21,327 nucleotides of DNA. Source: a virus. The position numbers and the translations under genes are program-made. Shown here piece by piece: positions 7,903-15,217 of this stretch (the first letter of the stretch is position 1; each line of letters opens with the position of its first letter). Under the pieces are notes generated by a model that was given only the letters and a program-made list of their open reading frames with translations, made no database searches and was not told where the DNA came from. Location: positions 1 to 21,327 of IMG/VR virus record IMGVR_UViG_3300021964_000667, one strand, 5' to 3'.

Positions 7903-9993
7903 ATGGCATTTTTAGTTAGCCCAGGTGTACAAATTGTAGAAAAAGATCTTACTAACATTATCCCAGCGGTGGCAACATCGATTGGTGGTTTTGCTGGTAA
8001 ATTCGAATGGGGTCCAGCGTTAGAAGTAACAACGGTATCATCAGAGAAAGATCTTCTTGCTAAGTTTGGATACCCAAAAGTTTCAACAAACGACGCTTCA
8101 AGCACAAGAGATGATTGGTATGCAGCAGCTAACTTTTTAGGTTATGCAAATCAATTACAAATTGTAAGAGCGATTTCAGACGGTGCAAGAAACGCTGCAT
8201 CAGAACCTGTAGTAGGTTCTGCAACAACTATTTCAGTTGTACTTGGTGGTATTGCATCGAGTTCAACATTCACTGTAGCGGTAGATGGTTCAACAACCGT
8301 TAGCGTTACTGCAGATGATCAAACAGATCTAGGGTCGATTGCTGCAGGTTTAGTTGATGCATTAGTAGCAGGTGGTTATAGTTCAGTAGCAATTGATTCA
8401 GATGGTATCGCAGGTATTGTTGATCCAACTGTTAAGTACGCTGCTTCAGGTTTAACCTTACCTGCAGCTCAGACTGTTAACGGTGTGACCTTTACATTCT
8501 TTGTTAACACAGATGCTTCTACAACTGCTGACACATTAACATCTGCGCAACTTAATAACCTTGACGACTTCTTAGTAGAAAAATCTACTCTTGTTAACGG
8601 TTCTGTGTATGCTAGATACCCAGGTATGTTAGGTAACAGTATTGGTATTATTATGATCGACGCGTCAATAGCTGACTCAGATTTTAAAAATACTGCTTTG
8701 TTTGGTTCAGTAAAAGGTGCTGATCTATTTGACACTTTACCAGGTACAAGTGTTTGGGGATCGAATTACACTACTGCGCCACAAGATGAAATGCATATTA
8801 TTGTTTATACAACAAATACATTAATTACTGGTAATGCAAATGAAGTGTTAGAGACGTATGGTTATGTTTCAAAAGCTAAAAACGCTAAGACAGCTGATGG
8901 TGGAGCTAATTATTATGTAGATGTTATCAATGATACCTCTAACTGGGTTTATTTGTTAAACGAAGAAACAGCAGCTCAGAGTGCTACAATCACAGGTAAC
9001 ACTACTATCGGTTCTTCTCTAACATCACTTACAGGTAATAGTAGATTTAATTATCTTTCTACTAATGCTTCTTTAGTTGGTGTTAGAAAGTATGCTCTTG
9101 ATGGTGGTGACGATGGTTTAACCGTAACAGATGGTAATTACACAGCTGCATATGATTTACTTGCAGATGACCAAGCTGTTGATGTTAATCTACTTATTAC
9201 TGGAGAAAGATCTAAAACTGTTAGCAAATATGTTATAACAATAGCAGAGACTAGAAAAGATGCAATTGCATTCTGCTCTCCTGACTATTCGTCAGCAGTT
9301 AATAATCCAACAGCGGCTAAAGTGATTAGTTACTATTCAGATTTTAATTCAACCTCGTATGCAGTATTCGATTCTGGCTATAAGAGACAGTATGATAGAT
9401 ACAATGACGAGTATTTCTGGATTCCACTCAACCCAGACACTGCTGGCTTAACTGCTAGAACTGAATTTACTAATGAAGCATGGTTCTCTCCAGCAGGTTT
9501 GAACAGAGGCTTTATTAATAATGTAGTTAAGTTGTCTTTCAACCCTAATCAAACTGATAGAGATCAACTTTACCCTCAAAGAATTAACCCTGTAGTAACC
9601 TTTAGAGGTCAGGGTACACTTCTTTATGGAGATAAAACAGCTTTATCTAGACCTTCAGCGTTCGATAGAATTAACGTTCGTAGATTGTTCATTGTACTTG
9701 AGAAAGCAATTGCTACAGCAGCTAAGTATCAGTTGTTTGAATTCAATGACGATCTTACAAGAAGAACTTTCGTTAATGCTGTCGAGCCGTTCCTTGCAGA
9801 AGTTTTAGCAAGAAGAGGTTTAACTGATTATAAGGTTGTTTGTGATACATCTAATAATACTGGAGAAGTTATCGACGGTAATAGGTTTGTTGCAGACATC
9901 TATCTTAAACCAGCTCGCTCAATCAACTTCATTACATTGAATTTTGTTGCAGTAAGAACTGGAGTATCATTTAGTGAGGTAGCAGGAGCATAA
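7903..9993 (+). CDS. 18: Contractile tail sheath protein gp18
   Basis: 696 residues, close to T4 gp18 (659). The N-terminus reads FLVSPGVQIVEKDLT followed by TSIGGFAGKFEWGP, the typical sheath start that forms the inter-subunit handshake strands. The C-terminal third (about 560-696) contains LYPQRINPVVTFRGQGTLLYGDK, RRLFIVLEKAI and VVCDTSNN...ADIYLKPARSINFI, all standard in phage sheaths. The middle (about 95-200) holds a Ser/Thr-rich beta insertion (TISVVLGG, TVSVTADDQTD) probably on the outer surface. The sheath polymerises around the gp19 tube and contracts to drive it through the envelope. AGGAG at 7892-7896 fixes the start. One base separates its stop from gp19, so both are made from the same message. 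Confidence 0.97.
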   Translation: MAFLVSPGVQIVEKDLTNIIPAVATSIGGFAGKFEWGPALEVTTVSSEKDLLAKFGYPKVSTNDASSTRDDWYAAANFLGYANQLQIVRAISDGARNAASEPVVGSATTISVVLGGIASSSTFTVAVDGSTTVSVTADDQTDLGSIAAGLVDALVAGGYSSVAIDSDGIAGIVDPTVKYAASGLTLPAAQTVNGVTFTFFVNTDASTTADTLTSAQLNNLDDFLVEKSTLVNGSVYARYPGMLGNSIGIIMIDASIADSDFKNTALFGSVKGADLFDTLPGTSVWGSNYTTAPQDEMHIIVYTTNTLITGNANEVLETYGYVSKAKNAKTADGGANYYVDVINDTSNWVYLLNEETAAQSATITGNTTIGSSLTSLTGNSRFNYLSTNASLVGVRKYALDGGDDGLTVTDGNYTAAYDLLADDQAVDVNLLITGERSKTVSKYVITIAETRKDAIAFCSPDYSSAVNNPTAAKVISYYSDFNSTSYAVFDSGYKRQYDRYNDEYFWIPLNPDTAGLTARTEFTNEAWFSPAGLNRGFINNVVKLSFNPNQTDRDQLYPQRINPVVTFRGQGTLLYGDKTALSRPSAFDRINVRRLFIVLEKAIATAAKYQLFEFNDDLTRRTFVNAVEPFLAEVLARRGLTDYKVVCDTSNNTGEVIDGNRFVADIYLKPARSINFITLNFVAVRTGVSFSEVAGA

Positions 9994-9994
9994 T

Positions 9995-10621
9995 ATGACC
10001 GTACGTATTGACGATTTTAAGACGGCCTTAGCAGGCGGCGGCGCGAGAGCGAATCTATTTAGAGTAAATTGTAATTGGCCTAATGGTAACATTCAAGGTC
10101 AAGCCAACTCACCTTTTGGTGCAGGTGAAACAGAAGCTTTAAGTTCATTCATGATTAAAACAGCGGCAATGCCAGCAAGAACAATCGGTGAAGTAATTGT
10201 ACCGTTCAGAGGTAGACAATTAAAAGTATCTGGTGATACAATCTTTGATGCTTGGACTGTACAGGTTATTAACGATAATAACTTTGCTGTAAGAAACGCT
10301 TTCGAAAGATGGCAGGATGCGATTAATGGCGCCGCAAACAACGTATCAGGAAGAGGTGTAGACGCTGCTTCTTTCGATTCATACACTTCTAATATGGAGA
10401 TCGAACAACTTAGCCGTAATGGTTCAGTTATTAAAAGATACGTTATTGTCGGGGCTTGGCCTACTGTTGTAGATACAATTGATGTATCATATGATAGTAC
10501 AGATACAATTGAAGAGTTTGCTGTTACGTTTGCATATCAGTGGTGGGAGGCTAATACTACAGAAGTATCAACTACAGCTAGAACCACATCTGATATCAAC
10601 CCTGTACCCGTAACACAATAA
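9995..10621 (+). CDS. 19: Tail tube protein gp19
   Basis: 208 residues versus 163 in T4. Family hallmarks are the early LFRVNCNWPNG strand, the TAAMPARTIGEVIVPFRGRQLKVSGD core, FDAWTVQVINDNNFAVRNAFERW, and the ending DTIEEFAVTFAYQWWE followed by a Thr-rich tail. It polymerises as hexameric rings forming the inner tube that carries DNA. The start lies one base after the sheath stop, with AGGAG at 9984-9988 inside the sheath gene. Its stop codon abuts the hairpin that covers the portal ribosome-binding site. Confidence 0.95.
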   Translation: MTVRIDDFKTALAGGGARANLFRVNCNWPNGNIQGQANSPFGAGETEALSSFMIKTAAMPARTIGEVIVPFRGRQLKVSGDTIFDAWTVQVINDNNFAVRNAFERWQDAINGAANNVSGRGVDAASFDSYTSNMEIEQLSRNGSVIKRYVIVGAWPTVVDTIDVSYDSTDTIEEFAVTFAYQWWEANTTEVSTTARTTSDINPVPVTQ

Positions 10622-10645
10622 ACTCTTCATTACATAATGAGGAGT
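10622..10645 (+). promoter_or_regulatory. Hairpin sequestering the portal Shine-Dalgarno
   Basis: A 10-bp stem pairs 10622-10631 with 10636-10645 around a 4-nt ACAT loop: nine Watson-Crick pairs plus one G-U wobble (10626 with 10641). The 3' strand contains GAGGAG (10639-10644), the Shine-Dalgarno for the ATG at 10650. The 5' strand starts on the base after the gp19 TAA, so a ribosome terminating on gp19 would open the stem. This predicts translational coupling and low portal output. Confidence 0.75.
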
Positions 10646-10649
10646 CCTT

Positions 10650-12248
10650 ATGGCTATACAAAAAGAAGAACTATTCGGATTTGAATTAGTTCAGAATAAA
10701 ACTGATAAACCTGTACCATCACCCATTCCTCAACCAATGGATGATGGTACTGACCTACCTGTCGGTGGTCGTATCGGTTATACATATGAGCAATATAGTA
10801 AAGCAAGAAACGAACATGCTCTCATTGCTCAATATAGAGATATAGCTTTCTACCCTGAAGCTGATTCAGCTGTTGATGATATTGTAAACGAAGCTTTCAC
10901 TACAGAACATGAAAGACCTTCAGTATCTATTCGTTTAGATTTACTTAATATTGATGATAGAATTAAAGAAACAATTAGAGAAGAGTTTAAAAATACTCTA
11001 CACTTATTAAAGTTTCAAAGACGCTCTTATGATCTTTTCCGTCAATGGTATATCGATGGAAGAGTTTACTTTCAAGTTATTATTGACCCTAACAACCCTA
11101 AAAACGGTATCAAAGAATTAAGATCTATCGACGCTTTAAAAATTAAGCGACATGTAAAACCTTTCTATGAAAAAGATTCTAGAACCGGTGTACCTGTCCT
11201 TACTAAAGTAGAAGAGTATTTTGAATATTCACCCGATGGTGGTAACAATGGTGTTAAACTTTCTAAAGACTCTATTGTATTCTGTCCTTCAGGTTTAGTG
11301 GATAGAAATAAAGGTATGATTGTTGGTTATTTAGACAAAGCAATTAAACCTTTTAACAATTTACGTTCTATGGAAGATGCTCTTATTGTTTATCGTATTG
11401 CAAGAGCACCAGAAAGAAGAATCTTTTATGTTGATGTAGGTACATTACCTAAGATTAAAGCTGAAACATATCTACGTGATATGATGAATAGGTATAGAAA
11501 TAAAATTGATTACAATCCCAACACAGGAGAAATTCGTGACTCTAGAAAGTTTATGTCACTCCTTGAAGACTTCTGGCTCCCTCGTAGAGAAGGTTCGCGC
11601 GGTACAGAAATTTCGACATTACCAGGAGGACAAAATCTTGGAGACCTTGATGACGTTAATTACTTCAAAGAAAAGTTGTACCAGTCACTCAACGTACCAA
11701 TCTCAAGAATCAACCAAGACAACAACTTCCAACTCGGAAGAGCATCAGACATTTCAAGAGACGAAATAAAATTTAGTAAGTTTATTAAACGTCTAAGAAA
11801 ACAATTTGCTGAAGTTTTTAATGAAGTACTTAGAGTTCAATTAGTACTTAAAGGTGTATGTACACAGGCTGAATTCGAAGAGATGAGACAATACATCTCA
11901 TTCGATTATCTTAAGGACATGCATTTCGATCAGTTAAAGCAAGTAGAGCTTCTTAATGATCAATTAAGTGTATTGAGAGACGCGTCTGAATATGTTGGTA
12001 AATATTTCTCAATTGAGTATGTACGTAAAGTAATCCTAGGTCAAACAGAAGAAGATATTGCTCGTATTGATGCTGAGATTATGAATGAAATGGAAAAAGA
12101 ACAAATTAAAGATCCAGATAATCAAGGTGATTTTAATTTTGAACATGTAGAATTACCAGGACCTAAGATTGTACCATCAGGACAAAAAGATGTTCTTACA
12201 ATAAATACTGAAACAGAGATTGTGGAGCACGATGCCGCTACCTTATAG
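10650..12248 (+). CDS. 20: Portal vertex protein gp20
   Basis: 532 residues, near T4 gp20 (524). Characteristic segments are IGYTYEQYSKARNEHALIAQYRDIA and PEADSAVDDIVNEAF near the N-terminus, the YFQVIIDPNNPKNGIKELR region, IARAPERRIFYVDVG, and the highly conserved LPRREGSRGTEISTLPGG...FKEKLYQSLNVPISRI around residues 310-355. Twelve copies form the ring at one capsid vertex that starts prohead assembly, docks the terminase and connects to the neck. The gp20 terminal coding sequence contains a NATAAATA element and overlaps the start of the next gene by 17 bases. Translation may be restrained by the hairpin over its ribosome-binding site. Confidence 0.96.
   Translation: MAIQKEELFGFELVQNKTDKPVPSPIPQPMDDGTDLPVGGRIGYTYEQYSKARNEHALIAQYRDIAFYPEADSAVDDIVNEAFTTEHERPSVSIRLDLLNIDDRIKETIREEFKNTLHLLKFQRRSYDLFRQWYIDGRVYFQVIIDPNNPKNGIKELRSIDALKIKRHVKPFYEKDSRTGVPVLTKVEEYFEYSPDGGNNGVKLSKDSIVFCPSGLVDRNKGMIVGYLDKAIKPFNNLRSMEDALIVYRIARAPERRIFYVDVGTLPKIKAETYLRDMMNRYRNKIDYNPNTGEIRDSRKFMSLLEDFWLPRREGSRGTEISTLPGGQNLGDLDDVNYFKEKLYQSLNVPISRINQDNNFQLGRASDISRDEIKFSKFIKRLRKQFAEVFNEVLRVQLVLKGVCTQAEFEEMRQYISFDYLKDMHFDQLKQVELLNDQLSVLRDASEYVGKYFSIEYVRKVILGQTEEDIARIDAEIMNEMEKEQIKDPDNQGDFNFEHVELPGPKIVPSGQKDVLTINTETEIVEHDAATL
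12200..12207 (+). promoter_or_regulatory. Late promoter AATAAATA inside the portal gene
   Basis: Exact NATAAATA match within the last codons of gp20 (encoding Thr-Ile-Asn-Thr), with 24 nt to the ATG at 12232, the same spacing as the intergenic late promoters in this window. It could give the neck and core genes a transcript that bypasses the portal hairpin. Confidence 0.5.
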
Positions 12249-13233
12249 TAAACAAGAACTTGCAGATTGGATGTTACGTAGACTGGGTGCACCAGTTATT
12301 AACGTTGAGATCGCTGATGTACAATTAGAAGATTGTATAGATGAAGCTGTTCAGTTTTTTCATCAGTATCATTACGATGGTGCTCAAAGATCTTGGCGTA
12401 CAATTAAAGTTGATGCAAATCTACTTAATCGTAATAATAGAATTCATCAAAACTTAACTGCAGAGATGTTTGATTCTGATATTATTCACACCTATAGAAT
12501 AGGTGATAGAGTAATGAGGAAAAAAGATAATGTACAAGGTAATAGAATTTATATTAAAGTTGATTCAGATGGATTAGATGAAGGTCCTACTGATAGTTTT
12601 GATAACCAATGGAAAGAAGAACAAGTTTTATTAGAAGAAGAGAATATTACTGTAACAGAGACAGGTCAAATCGGGGTTAAAGTGCCTGATAGTATTGTAT
12701 CTGTCACTAAGGTAAGTAAGATAGATTCTTTCACACATGCAGGGATGTATAATTTTGAATACCAATATTTCTTAAACAATTTTGATATGTTCTATGGTAA
12801 TGCTGCTGGTGGAGGTTTATCAAACTACTACACCCAAAAATTAAATGTAGAGCATATTGACTTTATGCTTAATACAGCACCTGCTATTAGATTTAACATG
12901 TATAAAAGTAGATTGTACATGGATGTAGATTGGAAGAGAATAAAAGATAATAAAAGTAGAGGGGATTTTTATTTACTTTGTGAAGTATACGAGGTCGCAG
13001 ACCCGGAAATTACTGGTGAAGTATATAAGAACACGTGGTTAAAAAGATATGCAACCGCGTTAGCAAAACAACAGTGGGGTTCTAATCTTAAAAAATATCA
13101 GAATACAGAACTTCCTGGTGGGGTACAACTTGATGGTCAAGGCCTTTGGGATGAAGCGAAGACAGAGTTACAGGAACTAGAAGAAGAGTTAAAGAATACA
13201 ACTCTTGAGATGGATTCTATACTCTGGGGTTAA
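12232..13233 (+). CDS. Neck/head-completion protein, gp13-like (tentative)
   Basis: 333 residues from the ATG at 12232. A TTG 12 nt earlier is in frame, but GGAG at 12224-12227 sits just before this ATG. The N-terminus (KQELADWMLRRLGAPV, then QLEDCIDEAVQFFHQYHYDG) matches a pattern I recall from T4-like neck or head-tail connector proteins of about this length (T4 gp13 is 309 residues). The middle holds beta-rich sequence (SIVSVTKVSKID) and a Gly/Asn/Tyr segment; the end is strongly helical and acidic (ELQELEEELKNTTLE). The gene overlaps the portal by 17 bases and is probably translated with it. In T4 the neck genes lie before 15-16-17, so a location directly after 20 is a rearrangement if the assignment is right. 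It could instead be another virion connector. Confidence 0.55.
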   Translation: MPLPYSKQELADWMLRRLGAPVINVEIADVQLEDCIDEAVQFFHQYHYDGAQRSWRTIKVDANLLNRNNRIHQNLTAEMFDSDIIHTYRIGDRVMRKKDNVQGNRIYIKVDSDGLDEGPTDSFDNQWKEEQVLLEEENITVTETGQIGVKVPDSIVSVTKVSKIDSFTHAGMYNFEYQYFLNNFDMFYGNAAGGGLSNYYTQKLNVEHIDFMLNTAPAIRFNMYKSRLYMDVDWKRIKDNKSRGDFYLLCEVYEVADPEITGEVYKNTWLKRYATALAKQQWGSNLKKYQNTELPGGVQLDGQGLWDEAKTELQELEEELKNTTLEMDSILWG

Positions 13234-13238
13234 AAAGG

Positions 13239-13246
13239 AATAAATA
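13239..13246 (+). promoter_or_regulatory. NATAAATA motif 4 nt before the gp67-like start
   Basis: Exact AATAAATA between the AAGG ribosome-binding sequence and the ATG at 13251. If it acts as a late promoter, transcription would begin at or after the start codon, so it is either leaderless or serves the following gene (start 13396). It may be fortuitous A/T-rich spacer. Confidence 0.3.
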
Positions 13247-13250
13247 AATT

Positions 13251-13409
13251 ATGTTAGATTTTAAAGAATTTTTACAAGCAGATGAGTCAGAAGACTTTAC
13301 CAAGTCTTTTAAAGATGATATAACAAGGCGTGCATTTACTAAGCTTGAAGACATTAAACGTACTATGGCAAAAGATTATTTAAAGAGTGATGAAAATGAA
13401 TCTTCTTGA
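13251..13409 (+). CDS. Small prohead core protein, gp67-like
   Basis: A 52-residue reading frame filling the space after the neck gene. It begins MLDFKEFLQADESEDF and continues with a basic-acidic helix (RRAFTKLEDIKRTMAKDYL), ending in an acidic tail (SDENESS). The layout and the A-R/K-x-x-L pattern recall T4 gp67 (80 residues: helix followed by an acidic tail), and the gene sits where 67 lies, between 20 and 21. AAAAAGG at 13232-13238 is the likely ribosome-binding site, with long spacing. It overlaps the next gene by 14 bases, as tightly packed core genes do. Homology is suggested by pattern and synteny only; the protein is too short to be certain. Confidence 0.55.
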   Translation: MLDFKEFLQADESEDFTKSFKDDITRRAFTKLEDIKRTMAKDYLKSDENESS

Positions 13410-14178
13410 ATGGAAAAAATATCAGACTCAAACGTTTAGGGAAGAGTTAAAAAAGCAAATGGTGAATGGTGCTTCCCATTCTACTCATTTCCTTTTCTCT
13501 GAAGAACAGCTTGAGGAAATGAGACAGGAAGTCGAAATTGAGCAGTTTGAAGAGACTGTTGTATTTGATGGTGAGATTGAATTAGATAACCCTCTAATTG
13601 AAAATCATTCTGAAGTACAGGAAGTGTTTGATTTTGCGCCTGATGAAGACGGTACTGTAATGGACCTAGTCTTTGAATTTGATCTATCGGAAATTGATCC
13701 TTCAGTTAACGGTATGAATGCTCTTAAAGAATTACTATTCGCAGAAGAGTACGAGTTTATTGAAGAAGAAGAGATGTGCCCTGAAGCATGTTGTGGTTTA
13801 CCAGTAAGTGAATGCACTTGTGGTCCTGATTGCGAACATTGTGACTGTTATAAAATGAACAATGTTAATGAAGAAAAGAATCCTGCAGGTGGTAAGAAAG
13901 CTAAAGGTAAACCTTCGAGAGCTAAAGTTGTTTTCAAAAGAGCTAAGGGTGAAGTAAAGAAGAAAAAGATTTGTGGACCAGGAATGAGATTAGCTGGTAA
14001 TAGATGTCTTCCTCAGACTGGTACACAGAAAGCTAAGATGCGCCGTGTGGGTATTAAGCTTAAGAGAGCTAAGAGAGCAATGGGCGCAGGTGCTAAGAAG
14101 AAAGCAGCACTAAGAGGTAAGATCACTAAACGTAGAGTTAAGGGTAGATCTAGATCAATTGCGAACACTATTAATTAA
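13396..14178 (+). CDS. Acidic-Cys-rich-basic tripartite core/head protein, unknown family
   Basis: 260 residues from the ATG at 13396, chosen because AAGAG at 13383-13387 is correctly spaced; ATG at 13390 and GTG at 13387 are alternatives. Three zones are visible. Residues 1-127 are strongly acidic (SEEQLEEMRQEVEIEQFEE, APDEDGTVMD). Residues 128-151 contain eight cysteines (128, 132, 133, 140, 142, 146, 149, 151) and a His at 148, consistent with metal binding. Residues 165-254 are extremely Lys/Arg-rich (KLKRAKRAMGAGAKKKAALR) with two more cysteines in CGPGMRLAGNRC, like a DNA-binding tail. L/I-x-E sites, the T4 gp21 recognition type (for example ALKE at 109-112 and FIEE at 121-124), lie just before the Cys cluster. 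Position matches T4 gene 68. A core precursor cleaved by gp21 to leave a basic peptide in the head is my inference. Confidence 0.65.
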   Translation: MNLLEWKKYQTQTFREELKKQMVNGASHSTHFLFSEEQLEEMRQEVEIEQFEETVVFDGEIELDNPLIENHSEVQEVFDFAPDEDGTVMDLVFEFDLSEIDPSVNGMNALKELLFAEEYEFIEEEEMCPEACCGLPVSECTCGPDCEHCDCYKMNNVNEEKNPAGGKKAKGKPSRAKVVFKRAKGEVKKKKICGPGMRLAGNRCLPQTGTQKAKMRRVGIKLKRAKRAMGAGAKKKAALRGKITKRRVKGRSRSIANTIN

Positions 14179-14189
14179 GGAATAATAAA

Positions 14190-14522
14190 ATGACTATTCA
14201 AGTAACTGCAAAACAAGTAGGTAATAACGGTTCAACTCCTGCAAATAGAGTTGTTTTAAACGTATACGGTGCTGATCATACATTAGATGATTCTAACTTT
14301 ACATTTACAAATGATAACGGTTCTATTGTTATGGTATCAAGAATTATTGAATCAGTAATTAATTGTGGACCTTCTGCTGTGACAATTGATGGTAGAGTTT
14401 TCGAGACTGGTAGATGGGAGCTATCTATGATTGGTGGTTTACAACTTTCTGCTAATAATGATTGCGCTATTGTTTTTGATGACGCGGCAACCGGTAACGT
14501 GTTAATTGAATTTAGGAGCTAA
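14190..14522 (+). CDS. Hypothetical 110-residue beta-rich protein
   Basis: Starts 11 nt after the preceding stop, with AAGGAA at 14177-14182 overlapping that stop; ends 2 nt before gp21, whose AGGAG lies inside its last codons. The sequence alternates hydrophobic and polar residues (RVVLNVYGADHTL, SAVTIDGRVFETGRWELSMIGGLQL, GNVLIEFRS) and looks like one small all-beta domain. It has no signal, membrane segment or catalytic motif. I do not recognise it. The position inside the head-assembly cluster suggests a minor head or decoration protein, but nothing in the sequence proves that. Confidence 0.6.
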   Translation: MTIQVTAKQVGNNGSTPANRVVLNVYGADHTLDDSNFTFTNDNGSIVMVSRIIESVINCGPSAVTIDGRVFETGRWELSMIGGLQLSANNDCAIVFDDAATGNVLIEFRS

Positions 14523-14524
14523 TA

Positions 14525-15190
14525 ATGAAGCTTATTAAAGAAGATATTACTCTAAACGACTTATCTGTCTTAACAGAAGGTAAAGGTGATCAGAAAAGAA
14601 TGTATATCACTGGTCCTTTTTTACAAGCTGAAAAAGTGAATAAAAATAATAGAGTGTATACTGAAAAAGTTATGGATGCTGCAGTAGATAGATATACTAC
14701 AGATTACATTAAAGAAAAAAGAGCTCTAGGTGAATTAAATCATCCTGCTGAGCCTGTTGTTAATCCAGAAAGAGCAGCTATTATGACAGAAAGTCTTACT
14801 AAGACTAGAGCTTCTGATGCTGTTTATTATGAAGGTAAAGCGAAAGTGCTTTCTACTCCAATGGGTAAAATTGTTGAGAACCTTCTTTCTGATGGTGTTA
14901 AAATTGGTGTTTCTTCTCGTGGTTTAGGTTCGTTAGCACCTACCAGAGAAGGTTACAATATGGTAGGTACTGATTTTGTTCTTACCACAGCTGCTGATGT
15001 TGTTTTTGATCCTTCAGCTCAGTCCTCCTTTGTTGAAGGTGTTTTTGAACAAGCAGAATGGATTTACGAGTCTGGTGCTTTTATACAAGTAGATTTAGAG
15101 CGTCAGAGAGAAAGATTAATTAAAGCTCAGTCAAATGAGCTCAATAGAGTTAAACTTGAGATCTTTGAGAACTTCTTAAAGACACTTTAA
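14525..15190 (+). CDS. 21: Prohead core protease gp21
   Basis: 221 residues, the size of T4 gp21 (212). The family signatures are GPFLQAEKVNKNNRVY, the catalytic His motif GELNHP (His73) and the Ser motif GVSSRGLGS (Ser130/131), as in herpesvirus-like assembly proteases of the T4 type. It is made as part of the prohead core, activates itself, and cuts core and capsid precursors after L/I-x-E sites before DNA packaging. AGGAG at 14514-14518 sets the start. Its place before gp22 and gp23 is the T4 order. Likely substrates here are gp22, gp23, the gp67-like protein and possibly the Cys-rich protein at 13396. Confidence 0.95.
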   Translation: MKLIKEDITLNDLSVLTEGKGDQKRMYITGPFLQAEKVNKNNRVYTEKVMDAAVDRYTTDYIKEKRALGELNHPAEPVVNPERAAIMTESLTKTRASDAVYYEGKAKVLSTPMGKIVENLLSDGVKIGVSSRGLGSLAPTREGYNMVGTDFVLTTAADVVFDPSAQSSFVEGVFEQAEWIYESGAFIQVDLERQRERLIKAQSNELNRVKLEIFENFLKTL

Positions 15191-15198
15191 TATAAATA
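15191..15198 (+). promoter_or_regulatory. Late promoter TATAAATA
   Basis: Exact T4 late element starting on the base after the gp21 stop, with 19 nt to the gp22 ATG and GGAG at 15206-15209 between them. It probably drives gp22 and, by read-through, gp23. Confidence 0.8.
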
Positions 15199-15217
15199 GA
15201 TTAACGGAGTTAATACA

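Noticed and set aside
12220-12231. TTG as start of the neck-like gene
   Set aside because: The ATG at 12232 has GGAG 4 nt upstream, and the TTG would place that sequence inside the coding region.
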